Origin: CAJQQK01 sp965224225 | GTDB taxonomy: Bacteria; Pseudomonadota; Alphaproteobacteria; Rhizobiales; Hyphomicrobiaceae | DNA: 64,000 nt | Direction: 5' to 3' | NCBI GenBank assembly: GCA_965224225.1 | Contig: CBDCZF010000031.1 | Span: 62,001 to 126,000 of the forward strand | Shown here: in pieces, positions 1 to 7,918 of the stretch | Position numbering within the stretch: the first letter of the stretch is position 1 | Layout of the letters: every line of letters begins with the position of its first letter | Translations under genes and position numbers: made by a program | Notes under the pieces: generated by a model | What the model was told of the DNA's origin: nothing | Databases searched by the model: none | What the model saw: only the letters and a program-made list of their open reading frames with translations

Positions 1-2
1 TC

Positions 3-200
3 GTGCTGCCGATCACCCATAGCCGCGAATTCGCGACCGCCATCCGCCAGAAGCTGCTGTTGGAGATTGCGGCTGTCGAGCCGGTCTCCCGTCCGAAGGT
101 CCATCGCGTACAGCTTGCCGAGCAGGCGGCGAAGTATGATTGTCTGATCGGCGAAAAGATGTGGCGCCAGTATCAGCGTGACCGCGGCAGCGAGTGGTGA
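3..200 (+). CDS. C-terminal fragment of an unidentified protein (possibly DUF1194/VWA-like)
   Basis: Only the last 65 residues are inside the window; the gene begins upstream, so its start is not visible. The fragment contains a stretch ending in AIRQKLLLEIA, which resembles from memory the C-terminus of DUF1194 (von Willebrand A-like, usually exported) proteins of alphaproteobacteria. It is followed by a Lys/Arg-rich tail ending in RDRGSEW and a TGA stop. The family call is tentative and rests on that short match only. The next gene starts 46 bp downstream on the same strand. Confidence 0.45.
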   Translation: MLPITHSREFATAIRQKLLLEIAAVEPVSRPKVHRVQLAEQAAKYDCLIGEKMWRQYQRDRGSEW

Positions 201-246
201 CGCGCTGATCGGTCTTGGTGCAAAAGCGCAGTTCGAGGGAGAGATC

Positions 247-1134
247 ATGACCGCAGCCATGCTTGGCGACTTACGCCCGCTGTTCCATCGATTTCGGCTC
301 GGGGCGTTCGAGGTGACGACCATCCTCGACGGTGCCATGGTGCGTGACGGTATCAGCCCGCCGTTCGGCCTTGAGCAGCCGGCGGCGGACCTGGCCGAGC
401 TGGCCCGGGCCAGCAATCTGCCGGCGACCGGCTTCGAGCACACCTTCACCCCGACGCTGGTCAATACGGGCCATGAGCTTGTCCTGTTCGATACCGGCAA
501 CGGTGCCGGCCGGCGCGACAAAGGAGCCGGTTTTTTGCGCGAACGCCTGCAGGCTGCGGGCTATGCGCCCGAGGACATCGATATCGTTGCTTTCACGCAT
601 GTTCACCCGGATCATATCGGCGGCGTTCGCGAGGGCGATGCGCCGGCCTTCCCTAACGCCCGCTACGTGATCGGTGCGCGCGAGTTCAACGAATGGCGGC
701 GCGGTGACAACATTCCGGCACGTCGCAGCGAAAACCGCGAACAGTTTATGCGTCTGTTGCCGCCGCTCGCCGATCAGATGACCTTTCTCGAACCGGGCGA
801 TGATGTCGTTTCGGGCATTCGCGCGGTTGCAGCCTTCGGCCACTCGATTGGTCACATGGCCTTTGAGGTCGAGAGTGACGGTGAGGCGGTCTTGATCTGG
901 GGTGACCTGACCAACCACTTCGTCTTCTCGATGCAGCGACCCGACTGGCATGTCGCCCCTGATGATGACCGCGAGCAGGCAGCCCAAACGCGCCGGCGGC
1001 TCCTCGATATGGTTGCGACCGACGGTATGCTCGCGATCGGCCATCACATGCCGTTCCCGGCCGTTGGCTACGTCGAGCTTCATGCCGGCTCCTTTCGCTG
1101 GGTGCCGGCGGCCTATCAGCTAAGGCTACGATAA
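247..1134 (+). CDS. MBL-fold metallo-hydrolase
   Basis: A 295-residue metallo-beta-lactamase-fold hydrolase. The metal motif HVHPDH begins at about residue 118 and is followed by further expected ligands: a GHSIGHMAF segment, WGD around residue 220 and a late GHHMPFP. The fold fits a two-metal hydrolase of the quorum-quenching lactonase/AttM-like group, but the substrate cannot be told from sequence. I chose the ATG at 247 because GAGGGAGAG lies just before it; an upstream GTG at 178 would overlap the previous gene. No signal peptide is obvious, so the protein is probably cytoplasmic. Confidence 0.85.
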   Translation: MTAAMLGDLRPLFHRFRLGAFEVTTILDGAMVRDGISPPFGLEQPAADLAELARASNLPATGFEHTFTPTLVNTGHELVLFDTGNGAGRRDKGAGFLRERLQAAGYAPEDIDIVAFTHVHPDHIGGVREGDAPAFPNARYVIGAREFNEWRRGDNIPARRSENREQFMRLLPPLADQMTFLEPGDDVVSGIRAVAAFGHSIGHMAFEVESDGEAVLIWGDLTNHFVFSMQRPDWHVAPDDDREQAAQTRRRLLDMVATDGMLAIGHHMPFPAVGYVELHAGSFRWVPAAYQLRLR

Positions 1135-1233
1135 ATTGATCGGTCAAGTTTCCTCCGCGCCATCATCTTGCAGCCGGAACCATGTAAAGCTGCGGGCAGA
1201 ACTTTGATCGTAGTGCAGCCACAGGAGGTTTCG

Positions 1234-1605
1234 ATGTCTCGGAATTTGGTCAATGTCACGATACTGGTGGCCCTGCTGGCGGCGATCACGCCGGCAGCGC
1301 TGGCGCACCATGGCTGGAGCTGGACGACGGGCGGCAACATCGAGCTCATTGGCTTGATCAAGAGCGCCAAGCTCGGCAATCCGCACGGCATCGTCGAGGT
1401 CGATGCGGAAGGCGAGATCTGGACCGTCGAAGTCGGGCAGCCCTGGCGCAACAAGCGTGCCGGGCTGAAGCCTGAAGATTTCGCGGTTGGCCGTGAGATG
1501 CGCTTCGTCGGCGAGCCGTCGGCCGATCTTTCCAAGAAGCTCATGAAGGCCGAGCGCATCTACATCGGGGAGCGCGGCTATATCCTCTATCCAAAGCGCA
1601 AGTAA
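1234..1605 (+). CDS. Small secreted protein, DUF6152-like
   Basis: A 123-residue exported protein. The first 25 or so residues form a signal peptide (a hydrophobic run ending in a PAALA-H cleavage site), followed by a mature domain beginning HHGWSWTTGG. That opening and the later GNPHG and WTVEVG segments are typical of DUF6152, a small beta-rich periplasmic family of unknown role. A strong AGGAGG ribosome site lies six bases before the ATG, which fixes the start. A small membrane protein follows after 3 bp and is probably co-transcribed; such pairs suggest a shared envelope function, which is inference. Confidence 0.75.
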   Translation: MSRNLVNVTILVALLAAITPAALAHHGWSWTTGGNIELIGLIKSAKLGNPHGIVEVDAEGEIWTVEVGQPWRNKRAGLKPEDFAVGREMRFVGEPSADLSKKLMKAERIYIGERGYILYPKRK

Positions 1606-1608
1606 GCA

Positions 1609-2070
1609 GTGGAGGCTCTGCTCGGAGCGCTTGAACAGTCATCGCTTGCGCTCTATTTGCGCAACGCTCGATGGGGCTATGCGCTCGTCAATGCCAGCCA
1701 TATCCTAGGCATCGCGCTCCTTATCGGCAGCATTGTGCCGCTAAACCTGCGGCTGCTCGGCGTATGGCGGTCGGTCGCGCAGCGCGATCTGGTGCGCGTG
1801 TTTGCTCCAATGGCCGCATTTGGACTGGTGCTTGCCGCTTGTACCGGCATCGCTTTGTTCAGCGTCCGGGCGAATGAATATGCGGCACTGCCGGTCTTGT
1901 GGATCAAGCTGTTGCTGATTGCGACGGGCGCGATTTCAGCCGTCAGTGCCAGCATCCGTTTTGGCGTCTGGCTCGACAAGGGCGAGGTTCGCAAAGGCGT
2001 CGCACTGGTATCGCTCGGCTGTTGGCTCGGTGCACTGCTGGCCGGCCGCCTGATCGCATTCTTTGATTGA
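1609..2070 (+). CDS. Integral membrane protein, DUF6644-like
   Basis: A 153-residue membrane protein with about four predicted hydrophobic helices (around residues 28-48, 65-83, 94-115 and 128-150). The N-terminus reads as an amphipathic segment before the first helix, with HILGIALLIGSIVPLNLRLLG characteristic of the DUF6644/DUF2214-like group; no enzymatic motif is visible. The start is a GTG three bases after the stop of the secreted DUF6152-like gene, and no better in-frame start exists. Close spacing implies an operon with that gene. Function unknown. Confidence 0.7.
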   Translation: MEALLGALEQSSLALYLRNARWGYALVNASHILGIALLIGSIVPLNLRLLGVWRSVAQRDLVRVFAPMAAFGLVLAACTGIALFSVRANEYAALPVLWIKLLLIATGAISAVSASIRFGVWLDKGEVRKGVALVSLGCWLGALLAGRLIAFFD

Positions 2071-2095
2071 GGATTGGTTCCCTGATAGGGACCTG

Positions 2096-2629
2096 TCAGC
2101 CTTGCGCGATGGGCGGGTCCATATCATCGCGCGGCTCCTTTTCGGATGCCGGATATTTGTGCATTTCGGCCAGAACAAGTTCGACATGCTCGCGCTCTTC
2201 TTCGGCGAATTCAGCGGCGAAGCGTTCGACGTCGCTGTCGCTGGTCGCCGCTTTGAGGTCCTCGAAGAATGTTTGTGCACGGCGCTCGGCTGCGAGGGCA
2301 AGTTCGAGTGCCTGCCGTGAGGTCATCATGTAATCGACATCGCCTAAGTCGATCGTCTCGGGTGCTTCCTGGTCCGGCCATTCCTTCTCGTCACCGGGGG
2401 CGGGTTCCGGCAGACCCATATCCTGGATCTGCTCGACGATGTCTTTCGCGTGCAGGCCCTCGACTTCGGCGAGTTTGCGGAACAGGCCGGCGAGATCCGA
2501 GTTGTTGTGAAGATCCATTTGTGCGGCAAGGTAGGTGTAGCGCGCCTGGGCTTCGAGCTCCATCTGGTAGGCATGCGTCAATAGCTCGCCGACGTTGCTG
2601 ATTTGAGGACCGGATTTATCGCTGCTCAT
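2096..2629 (-). CDS. Ferritin-like / rubrerythrin-type di-iron protein
   Basis: A 177-residue four-helix-bundle protein. Two helical halves each carry carboxylate/His metal motifs: E in YQMELEAQARY with EVEGLH in the first half, and LELALAAERRAQ with EEEREHVE in the second. This is the classic di-iron pattern of rubrerythrin/bacterioferritin-like proteins; the rubredoxin domain of true rubrerythrins is absent. The start codon overlaps the stop of korB by four bases (ATGA), so it is translationally coupled to an oxygen-sensitive ferredoxin oxidoreductase. A role in peroxide removal or iron handling for that enzyme is inferred. Confidence 0.85.
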   Translation of the reverse strand: MSSDKSGPQISNVGELLTHAYQMELEAQARYTYLAAQMDLHNNSDLAGLFRKLAEVEGLHAKDIVEQIQDMGLPEPAPGDEKEWPDQEAPETIDLGDVDYMMTSRQALELALAAERRAQTFFEDLKAATSDSDVERFAAEFAEEEREHVELVLAEMHKYPASEKEPRDDMDPPIAQG

Positions 2630-3471
2630 AATGCGAACTCCCGCTCCAGGACCGATACATCGCCGGAGGTTTCCGCAACGTGGGGTTCGTATGCCTTGCG
2701 GTTGCCGCGATAGAGGATGCCGATGTTGAAACCGTCATCGGTCATGATGCGACGCGCCGCGCGGGCCGGATCATCGGTTGGCTCGACCGGTGGCGGGTGG
2801 ACCTGCTGCTTCCATTGGCGCTCATCGGGACGGAAGGTGACGCAGGGGCTCAGGATCTCGATGAACGAGAAGCCCGGATGGCGCACGGCCTCGATGATTG
2901 TGTCGGTCGTGCCCTTGATGTCGCCGGAAAACTGGCGGGCGACGAAGTTGGCACCTGATGCGAGCGCGATGACCAGTGGATGAAACGGCCTGAGCCCGGT
3001 GCCGCCCGGCGACAACGCGCTGTCCCAGTCGGGCTCGGTGGTCGGTGAGGGCTGGCCCTTGGTCATGCCGTAGACGCGGTTGTCCATGACGACATAGGTC
3101 ATGTCGACGTTGCGCCGGCAGGCATGCAGGAAGTGATTGCCGCCGATCGAGAAGCCGTCACCATCGCCGCTCATTACCATCACGGTCAGATCCGGCCGCG
3201 CCACCTTGAGGCCGGCACCGAGTGCTAGCGATCGTCCATGGACGCCGTGAAAACCGTAGCAGTTGGTGTAGGCCGGAATGCGCGACGAACAGCCGATGCC
3301 GGAGATCACGGCAACGTTTTCAGGTGCCGTGCCGAGCGCTGCCAGAGCCTTGGTCAGCGACAGCAGCACATGGAAGTCGCCGCAGCCCGGGCACCATACC
3401 GGTGTGATCTCGGACTTGTAGTCGCCGGCTTTGAAGGCGGCCTGGTTCTGCACGTTCATGGCGTTTTCCAT
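2626..3471 (-). CDS. korB: 2-oxoacid:ferredoxin oxidoreductase, beta subunit (KorB-like)
   Basis: A 281-residue thiamine-pyrophosphate subunit that, with the fused alpha subunit, oxidatively decarboxylates a 2-oxoacid to its acyl-CoA while reducing ferredoxin. Visible features are the WCPGCGDFHVL cluster-binding motif near residue 30, IGCS, and the TPP/Mg motif GDGDGFSIGGNHFLHACRRN around residue 107. The gene overlaps the 3' end of korA by 16 bp when the ATG at 3471 is used; a second ATG at 3459 is possible. In Thauera and Magnetospirillum the homologous KorAB uses 2-oxoglutarate and supplies electrons for benzoyl-CoA reductase, which is encoded divergently here; the substrate is therefore inferred from context. 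Confidence 0.92.
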   Translation of the reverse strand: MENAMNVQNQAAFKAGDYKSEITPVWCPGCGDFHVLLSLTKALAALGTAPENVAVISGIGCSSRIPAYTNCYGFHGVHGRSLALGAGLKVARPDLTVMVMSGDGDGFSIGGNHFLHACRRNVDMTYVVMDNRVYGMTKGQPSPTTEPDWDSALSPGGTGLRPFHPLVIALASGANFVARQFSGDIKGTTDTIIEAVRHPGFSFIEILSPCVTFRPDERQWKQQVHPPPVEPTDDPARAARRIMTDDGFNIGILYRGNRKAYEPHVAETSGDVSVLEREFAL

Positions 3472-5246
3472 TTGCGGATTTGATCTGAGATTTCACCGGG
3501 ACGGATCAGTATCGGGCCGGGCCGGTTGAGCTGGCGCACCTCGCCTGGGAGATCACACTTGGCGCGCAGATAGTCGTGGAATTGGCCGGAGTGGGACTGT
3601 TCGACGACCAGTATGCGCTGCGCCCCTTCCAGAGCGGTAAGGAACTGGTGCCTGGCGAACGGCGCGATCAGACGCACGGCAACGAGTTTCGTTGCGATCC
3701 CCTCATCAACCAGCGCGTCCATGGCCTCGCGTGCAGCGCTTGTCAGCGAGCCCCAGGTCACGATCGTGAAGTCGGCCGGCCCGTCCCCCCGGCCAGCCGT
3801 CTCGATGGCCGCCCAATGGCTGCCGTAGTCGAACGTTTCGATTTTGTCGCGGCGCTTGTCGAGCTGACGCGTGTGGTCGGCGGCGTTGGTCGTCGGCGTG
3901 CCGGTGACCGTGTGGGTCAGGCCGTCAGCGGTGTATTGGCCGCCGGCGATGCCGGGCAGCGCCATGGGCGAGACGCCGTCGTCACTCTCTGCATAGCGGC
4001 AGTAGGCACCGGCCGGCGTCTCGCGCAGGACTTTGCGCTGAGTGACGAACCCGACATTGGCCGGCGGGTCGATCACCGCTCGGGTCTGGCCCAAGGACTG
4101 GTCGGAAAGCACGATCGCGGGGACCTGCATCGCTTCGGCCAAATGCACGGCCCACTGCGTCGTGAAGATGCAATCGGCGATGCCGAGCGGCGCCACGACG
4201 ATGTGTGGGGCATCGCCATGACAGCCGTAGACGGCGATGTTGAGGTCGGACTGCTCTGACTTGGTCGGGATACCGGTCGATGGCCCCCCGCGCATGACGT
4301 TGACGACGACCACCGGGATCTCGGCAGCCGTTGCGAGACCAAGCGCCTCGCTCATTAGCGATAGGCCAGGGCCGGACGTCGCGGTGATCGCGGCCCGCCC
4401 GCCGAATGATGCACCGATCGCCATGTTGATCGAGGCCAATTCGTCCTCGGCCTGGAGCAGCGTGCCACCGACTTTGCCGAGCGCAGAGGCGAGCCATTCG
4501 AGCACTTCAGTCGCCGGCGTGATCGGGTAAGCTGCCGCAAAGCGCACGCCGCCGCGCACCGCGCCAAGCCCGACGGCCTGGTTGCCCGTGATCAGCCAGC
4601 GCCCGCCACTGTCGCTGTCATGTGCCGGTCGGCCAAAATCGGCTCGGTGATCGATCCGGCTGGCGTACCTGATGCCGGTTTCAATACACTCGCGTCCGGC
4701 GGCGATAGCCGTCTCGCCCTTATCTCCGAGTTTCGCTGTGACCGCGTTCTCGACTGCTTCGGTCGGCAGCCCGACGAGCCCGGCCGCCAGACCGACGGCG
4801 ATCATGTTTTCGCGGCCGTTCGAAATCGTGCCGGCAAGCAGTTTCAATTCGACCTGGTGCTGGCTGGCACCAGTCGCCGCGATAATCTCGGGCACGTCGC
4901 CGCTATCGGGATCGCAGACCACGATGGCATCGGCTGCGAGCGGCATCTCGGCGGCAAAGCGCTCCGCGTTGCGCCAGTCGATTGCGATCAGACAGTCGTA
5001 TTGCTCGGCCATGCACTCGACCGGGTCGGGCGACAGGCGCAGAAGCGCAACCGCTTCGCCCCCCCTGATCTGGGGGCCGGCCGATCGACTCATGAGCCCG
5101 TACCAGCCGGCCTTGCCGGCGGCCTCGAGCAGGATTTCGCCGGCGGTCATCACGCCTGCACCACCACTGCCGACGATCGCCAGCCCTATTCCCGACGAGG
5201 GGGCGGACGACGGCTCTATAGGGTTTTCTGCGTGCGCTTGGGCCAT
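3456..5246 (-). CDS. korA: 2-oxoacid:ferredoxin oxidoreductase, fused gamma-alpha subunit (KorA-like)
   Basis: A 596-residue fusion. Residues about 20-200 form the gamma (acceptor) domain with the glycine-rich GSGGAGVMTAGEILLEAA. From about residue 210 the alpha (pyrimidine-binding) domain begins, with the hallmark AAYPITPATEVLEWLA and a transketolase C-like end. The fused gamma-alpha layout plus a separate beta is usual for aerobe-type and Thauera-type KGOR. The protein is cytoplasmic. korA is the first gene of a leftward unit korA-korB-ferritin-like gene and faces bcrC across a 180 bp divergent control region. Indolepyruvate or pyruvate as substrate is less likely because the beta-subunit length and context match KorB. 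Confidence 0.92.
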   Translation of the reverse strand: MAQAHAENPIEPSSAPSSGIGLAIVGSGGAGVMTAGEILLEAAGKAGWYGLMSRSAGPQIRGGEAVALLRLSPDPVECMAEQYDCLIAIDWRNAERFAAEMPLAADAIVVCDPDSGDVPEIIAATGASQHQVELKLLAGTISNGRENMIAVGLAAGLVGLPTEAVENAVTAKLGDKGETAIAAGRECIETGIRYASRIDHRADFGRPAHDSDSGGRWLITGNQAVGLGAVRGGVRFAAAYPITPATEVLEWLASALGKVGGTLLQAEDELASINMAIGASFGGRAAITATSGPGLSLMSEALGLATAAEIPVVVVNVMRGGPSTGIPTKSEQSDLNIAVYGCHGDAPHIVVAPLGIADCIFTTQWAVHLAEAMQVPAIVLSDQSLGQTRAVIDPPANVGFVTQRKVLRETPAGAYCRYAESDDGVSPMALPGIAGGQYTADGLTHTVTGTPTTNAADHTRQLDKRRDKIETFDYGSHWAAIETAGRGDGPADFTIVTWGSLTSAAREAMDALVDEGIATKLVAVRLIAPFARHQFLTALEGAQRILVVEQSHSGQFHDYLRAKCDLPGEVRQLNRPGPILIRPGEISDQIRKWKTP

Positions 5247-5316
5247 TCCAAGTCTCCTGACTGCCCGGTTCTGTCAGCCGCCGTTTCTGGCTTCCAGTTA
5301 GCTTGCACAACGTGCG

Positions 5317-5345
5317 TTGACATTAAATACGTATTGAAGTACTAA
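5317..5345 (+). promoter_or_regulatory. Candidate sigma70-type promoter for the bcr operon
   Basis: TTGACA at 5317-5322 is followed after exactly 17 bp by TACTAA at 5340-5345, in an AT-rich stretch unlike the GC-rich surroundings. It points toward bcrC, which starts 81 bp further on. The spacer contains the perfect palindrome ATACGTAT (5327-5334), a possible operator for a regulator. Inferred from sequence only. Confidence 0.55.
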
Positions 5346-5426
5346 TTTACGTTAATAGCCACGCAACGCGCTGTCAATGCATGTACTGGGGGCAATTGTC
5401 AGCGGCCAGCCAAGGTGGAGTAAGCG

Positions 5427-6602
5427 ATGAGCCAACCCTCAACTGCCGACATTGTCGATCGTTGTCAGGCCCTGTTCGAGGATCTCAATTTCACGGCGGC
5501 GCGCGCGTGGAAGGCAGCCGAGCCGGGGCGCAAGGTGATCGGCTACATGCCGGTCTACGTGCCGCGCGAGATCATCCATGCCGCCGGCATGCTGCCGCTT
5601 GGCATCCTCGGCGGCGGCGATCAGCTCGAGGTGATTCACGGTGATGCTTACTACCAGAGCTACATCTGCCGTATCCCGCGTTCGACGATCGAGCTCGGCG
5701 TCTCGGGGCGCCTCGATTTCGTCGACGGCATGCTGTTTCCGTCGATCTGCGACGTCATCCGCAATCTTTCCGGCATGTGGATGATGATGTTCCCGGATAC
5801 CTACGCCAAGTATTTCGATGTGCCGCAGACCTACGAGGACGAGGTCGGGGGAAAGTTTTACGAACACGAGATCGCGGACCTGCTGCACGATCTCGAAGAA
5901 CTGGGCGGGCGCAAGGTCAGCGACGATGGCCTGCGCCGCTCGATTGATGTCTACAATCAGAACCGGAAGCTGGTGCGCGAGCTTTATGCCTTCCGCGCCC
6001 GCAAGCCCTGGCAGGCACCGGCAGCCGAATCTTATCTCGTTCTCCGTGCCGGACTAGTGCTGCCTGTCGAGGAGCATACCGAGCTGCTCAGGCAGTATCT
6101 CGCTGCAGCGGAAAATGAAGAGCGGCAGATGCGCGACAACTGTCGTGTCGTGGTGACGGGTCTGTTCTGCGAGCAGCCGCCGCTGAACCTGATCAAGTCG
6201 CTCGAATTGGCCGGCTGCTACGTCGTCGATGACGACCTGATGCTCGTCACGCGCTGGCTGATCGACGATGTGCCTCTTGATGGCGCGCCGATGCACAACC
6301 TGGCGCAGGCCTTTCTGCATCATTCAGAGTGCACGGCGGCCAAATATGAACCCAATCTCGCTGAAAAGGGCCAGTATCTGGTGCGTGCTGTGCGGCGCAC
6401 CGGAGCCGAGGGCGTGATTTTCGCCTCGCCGAGCTTCTGTGATCCGGCCCTTCTCGACCGGCCGATGTTGCAGAACGTCCTGAAGCGCGCCGGCATTCCT
6501 TTCATCGCCTTCAAATACGCCGAGAACTCCGGCCAGATGCAGCCGATCCGCGAACAGGCCGGAACGTTCGCAGATTCGATCAAACTGTGGAGTGCAGCAT
6601 GA
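5427..6602 (+). CDS. bcrC: Benzoyl-CoA reductase, subunit C
   Basis: A 391-residue subunit of ATP-dependent class I benzoyl-CoA reductase, which reduces the aromatic ring of benzoyl-CoA to a cyclic dienoyl-CoA under anoxic conditions. It belongs to the 2-hydroxyacyl-CoA dehydratase subunit family; conserved cysteines expected to help hold a [4Fe-4S] cluster are seen at about residue 81 (YICRIP) and 108 (PSICDVIRN). The length matches Thauera BcrC / Rhodopseudomonas BadD. A GGTGGAG ribosome site precedes the ATG. First gene of bcrCBAD-fdx, joined to bcrB by an ATGA overlap. Confidence 0.95.
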   Translation: MSQPSTADIVDRCQALFEDLNFTAARAWKAAEPGRKVIGYMPVYVPREIIHAAGMLPLGILGGGDQLEVIHGDAYYQSYICRIPRSTIELGVSGRLDFVDGMLFPSICDVIRNLSGMWMMMFPDTYAKYFDVPQTYEDEVGGKFYEHEIADLLHDLEELGGRKVSDDGLRRSIDVYNQNRKLVRELYAFRARKPWQAPAAESYLVLRAGLVLPVEEHTELLRQYLAAAENEERQMRDNCRVVVTGLFCEQPPLNLIKSLELAGCYVVDDDLMLVTRWLIDDVPLDGAPMHNLAQAFLHHSECTAAKYEPNLAEKGQYLVRAVRRTGAEGVIFASPSFCDPALLDRPMLQNVLKRAGIPFIAFKYAENSGQMQPIREQAGTFADSIKLWSAA

Positions 6603-7918
6603 ACGTCAAGGTCACACCAGCCGGTCCCGCGCCCCAGGACGTCGAAAAAGACGCCTCGATGGTCAAGCAAAAAGAGATGATGGCGACGCACTACGACCGT
6701 CTGGCCAATGCCGAGGCAACCGGCGCCAAGGTCGCCTCGACGTTCGTGCCGGGCAACCTCAACGAACTGCTGATGTGCTTCGACCTGGTCAACAACCTGC
6801 CCGAGGTCAACGCCATACAGAGCGGGTTGCGGCGCAAGAGCGGCATGTACGTCATGGAGGCTGAAAAGGCGGGCCATTCGGAGGACGTCTGCACCTATGT
6901 CAAATCCGACATCGGCATGATGGCCAAGGGCAACATTGGGCCCAACGGCAAGAAACTGCCGGCACCCGACGTGCTGCTGCTCTCCTATACCGGCTGCTTC
7001 ACCTTCATGAAGTGGTTCGAGCTTTTACGCGAGCAATACGACTGCGAGACGATTTTCCTGCAGACACCCTACATGGCCGACGGCAAAGTCACGCCGAACA
7101 TGATCGAATACATGGTCAAGCAACTCAAGGAAGACGTGATTCCGAAGCTCGAGAAGGTGAGCGGGGTGAAGTTCGATATCGACCGCCTGCGCGAGTACCT
7201 GAAGAAGTCGGCCCAGGCCGAAGACGATCTCGTCTACATCCTGCAAAGCGCCAAGAACAAACCTTCGCCAATTGATGCCTACTTCGGCGGCATCTATTAC
7301 ATCGGCCCGATTTTCGGTGCCTTCCGCGGCACCGATGATGCGATCGAGTACTATCGCTTCCTGCGCGAGGAGGTCGACGCGCGTCTCAAAGCTGGCCTCG
7401 GTCCGGTGACGCCGGATGGCCCAATGGGCGAGGAGCGCTATCGCCTGGTGGTCGAAGGACCGCCGAACTACACCAACTTCCGCCAGTTCTGGAAGATGTT
7501 CTACGATGAAGGCGCCGTCGTGGTTGCTTCGAGCTACACGAAGGTGGGCGGCACCTATGATTTCGGCTTCCGTCACGATCCTGACCGGCCGCTCGAAACG
7601 CTCGCTGAATACTGCCTCGGCGTTTACACCAACCGATCGCTGCCGATGCGTGTCGAGATGCTGACCAACTATGTCAACGAGTATCAGGCCGACGGCCTGC
7701 TGATCAATTCGATCAAGAGCTGCAACAGTTTCTCCGCCGGCCAGCTCCTGATCATGCGCGAAGTTGAAAAGCGCACCGGAAAGCCTGCTGCGTTCATTGA
7801 GACGGACCTGGTCGACCCACGCTATTTCTCGGCGGCCAACGTCAAGAACAGGTTGGAGAGTTATTTCCAGATGGTCGAGCAAAAGCGTGCCGGCGCAAGC
7901 GCGGGGGTGGCGGCATGA
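6599..7918 (+). CDS. bcrB: Benzoyl-CoA reductase, subunit B
   Basis: A 439-residue partner of BcrC in the substrate-reducing module of class I benzoyl-CoA reductase. The sequence is very close to what I recall of Thauera BcrB, for example the segments VPGNLNELLMCFD, HSEDVCTYVKSDIGMM, SYTGCFTFMKWFELLR (Cys at residue 133) and the C-terminal INSIKSCNSFSAGQL and FIETDLVDPRYFS. The ATG at 6599 overlaps the bcrC stop as ATGA, which I prefer to the GTG at 6587. The next gene, bcrA, also begins in an ATGA overlap, so the four subunits are translationally coupled. Confidence 0.95.
   Translation: MNVKVTPAGPAPQDVEKDASMVKQKEMMATHYDRLANAEATGAKVASTFVPGNLNELLMCFDLVNNLPEVNAIQSGLRRKSGMYVMEAEKAGHSEDVCTYVKSDIGMMAKGNIGPNGKKLPAPDVLLLSYTGCFTFMKWFELLREQYDCETIFLQTPYMADGKVTPNMIEYMVKQLKEDVIPKLEKVSGVKFDIDRLREYLKKSAQAEDDLVYILQSAKNKPSPIDAYFGGIYYIGPIFGAFRGTDDAIEYYRFLREEVDARLKAGLGPVTPDGPMGEERYRLVVEGPPNYTNFRQFWKMFYDEGAVVVASSYTKVGGTYDFGFRHDPDRPLETLAEYCLGVYTNRSLPMRVEMLTNYVNEYQADGLLINSIKSCNSFSAGQLLIMREVEKRTGKPAAFIETDLVDPRYFSAANVKNRLESYFQMVEQKRAGASAGVAA

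Noticed and set aside
7025..7882. A 285-codon frame antisense to bcrB, and similar long antisense frames opposite the MBL gene, korA, the M20 peptidase, glnA, nnr, the dehydrogenase and the TPR gene
   Set aside because: All lie opposite genes with strong family matches and show no motif, ribosome site or sensible composition.
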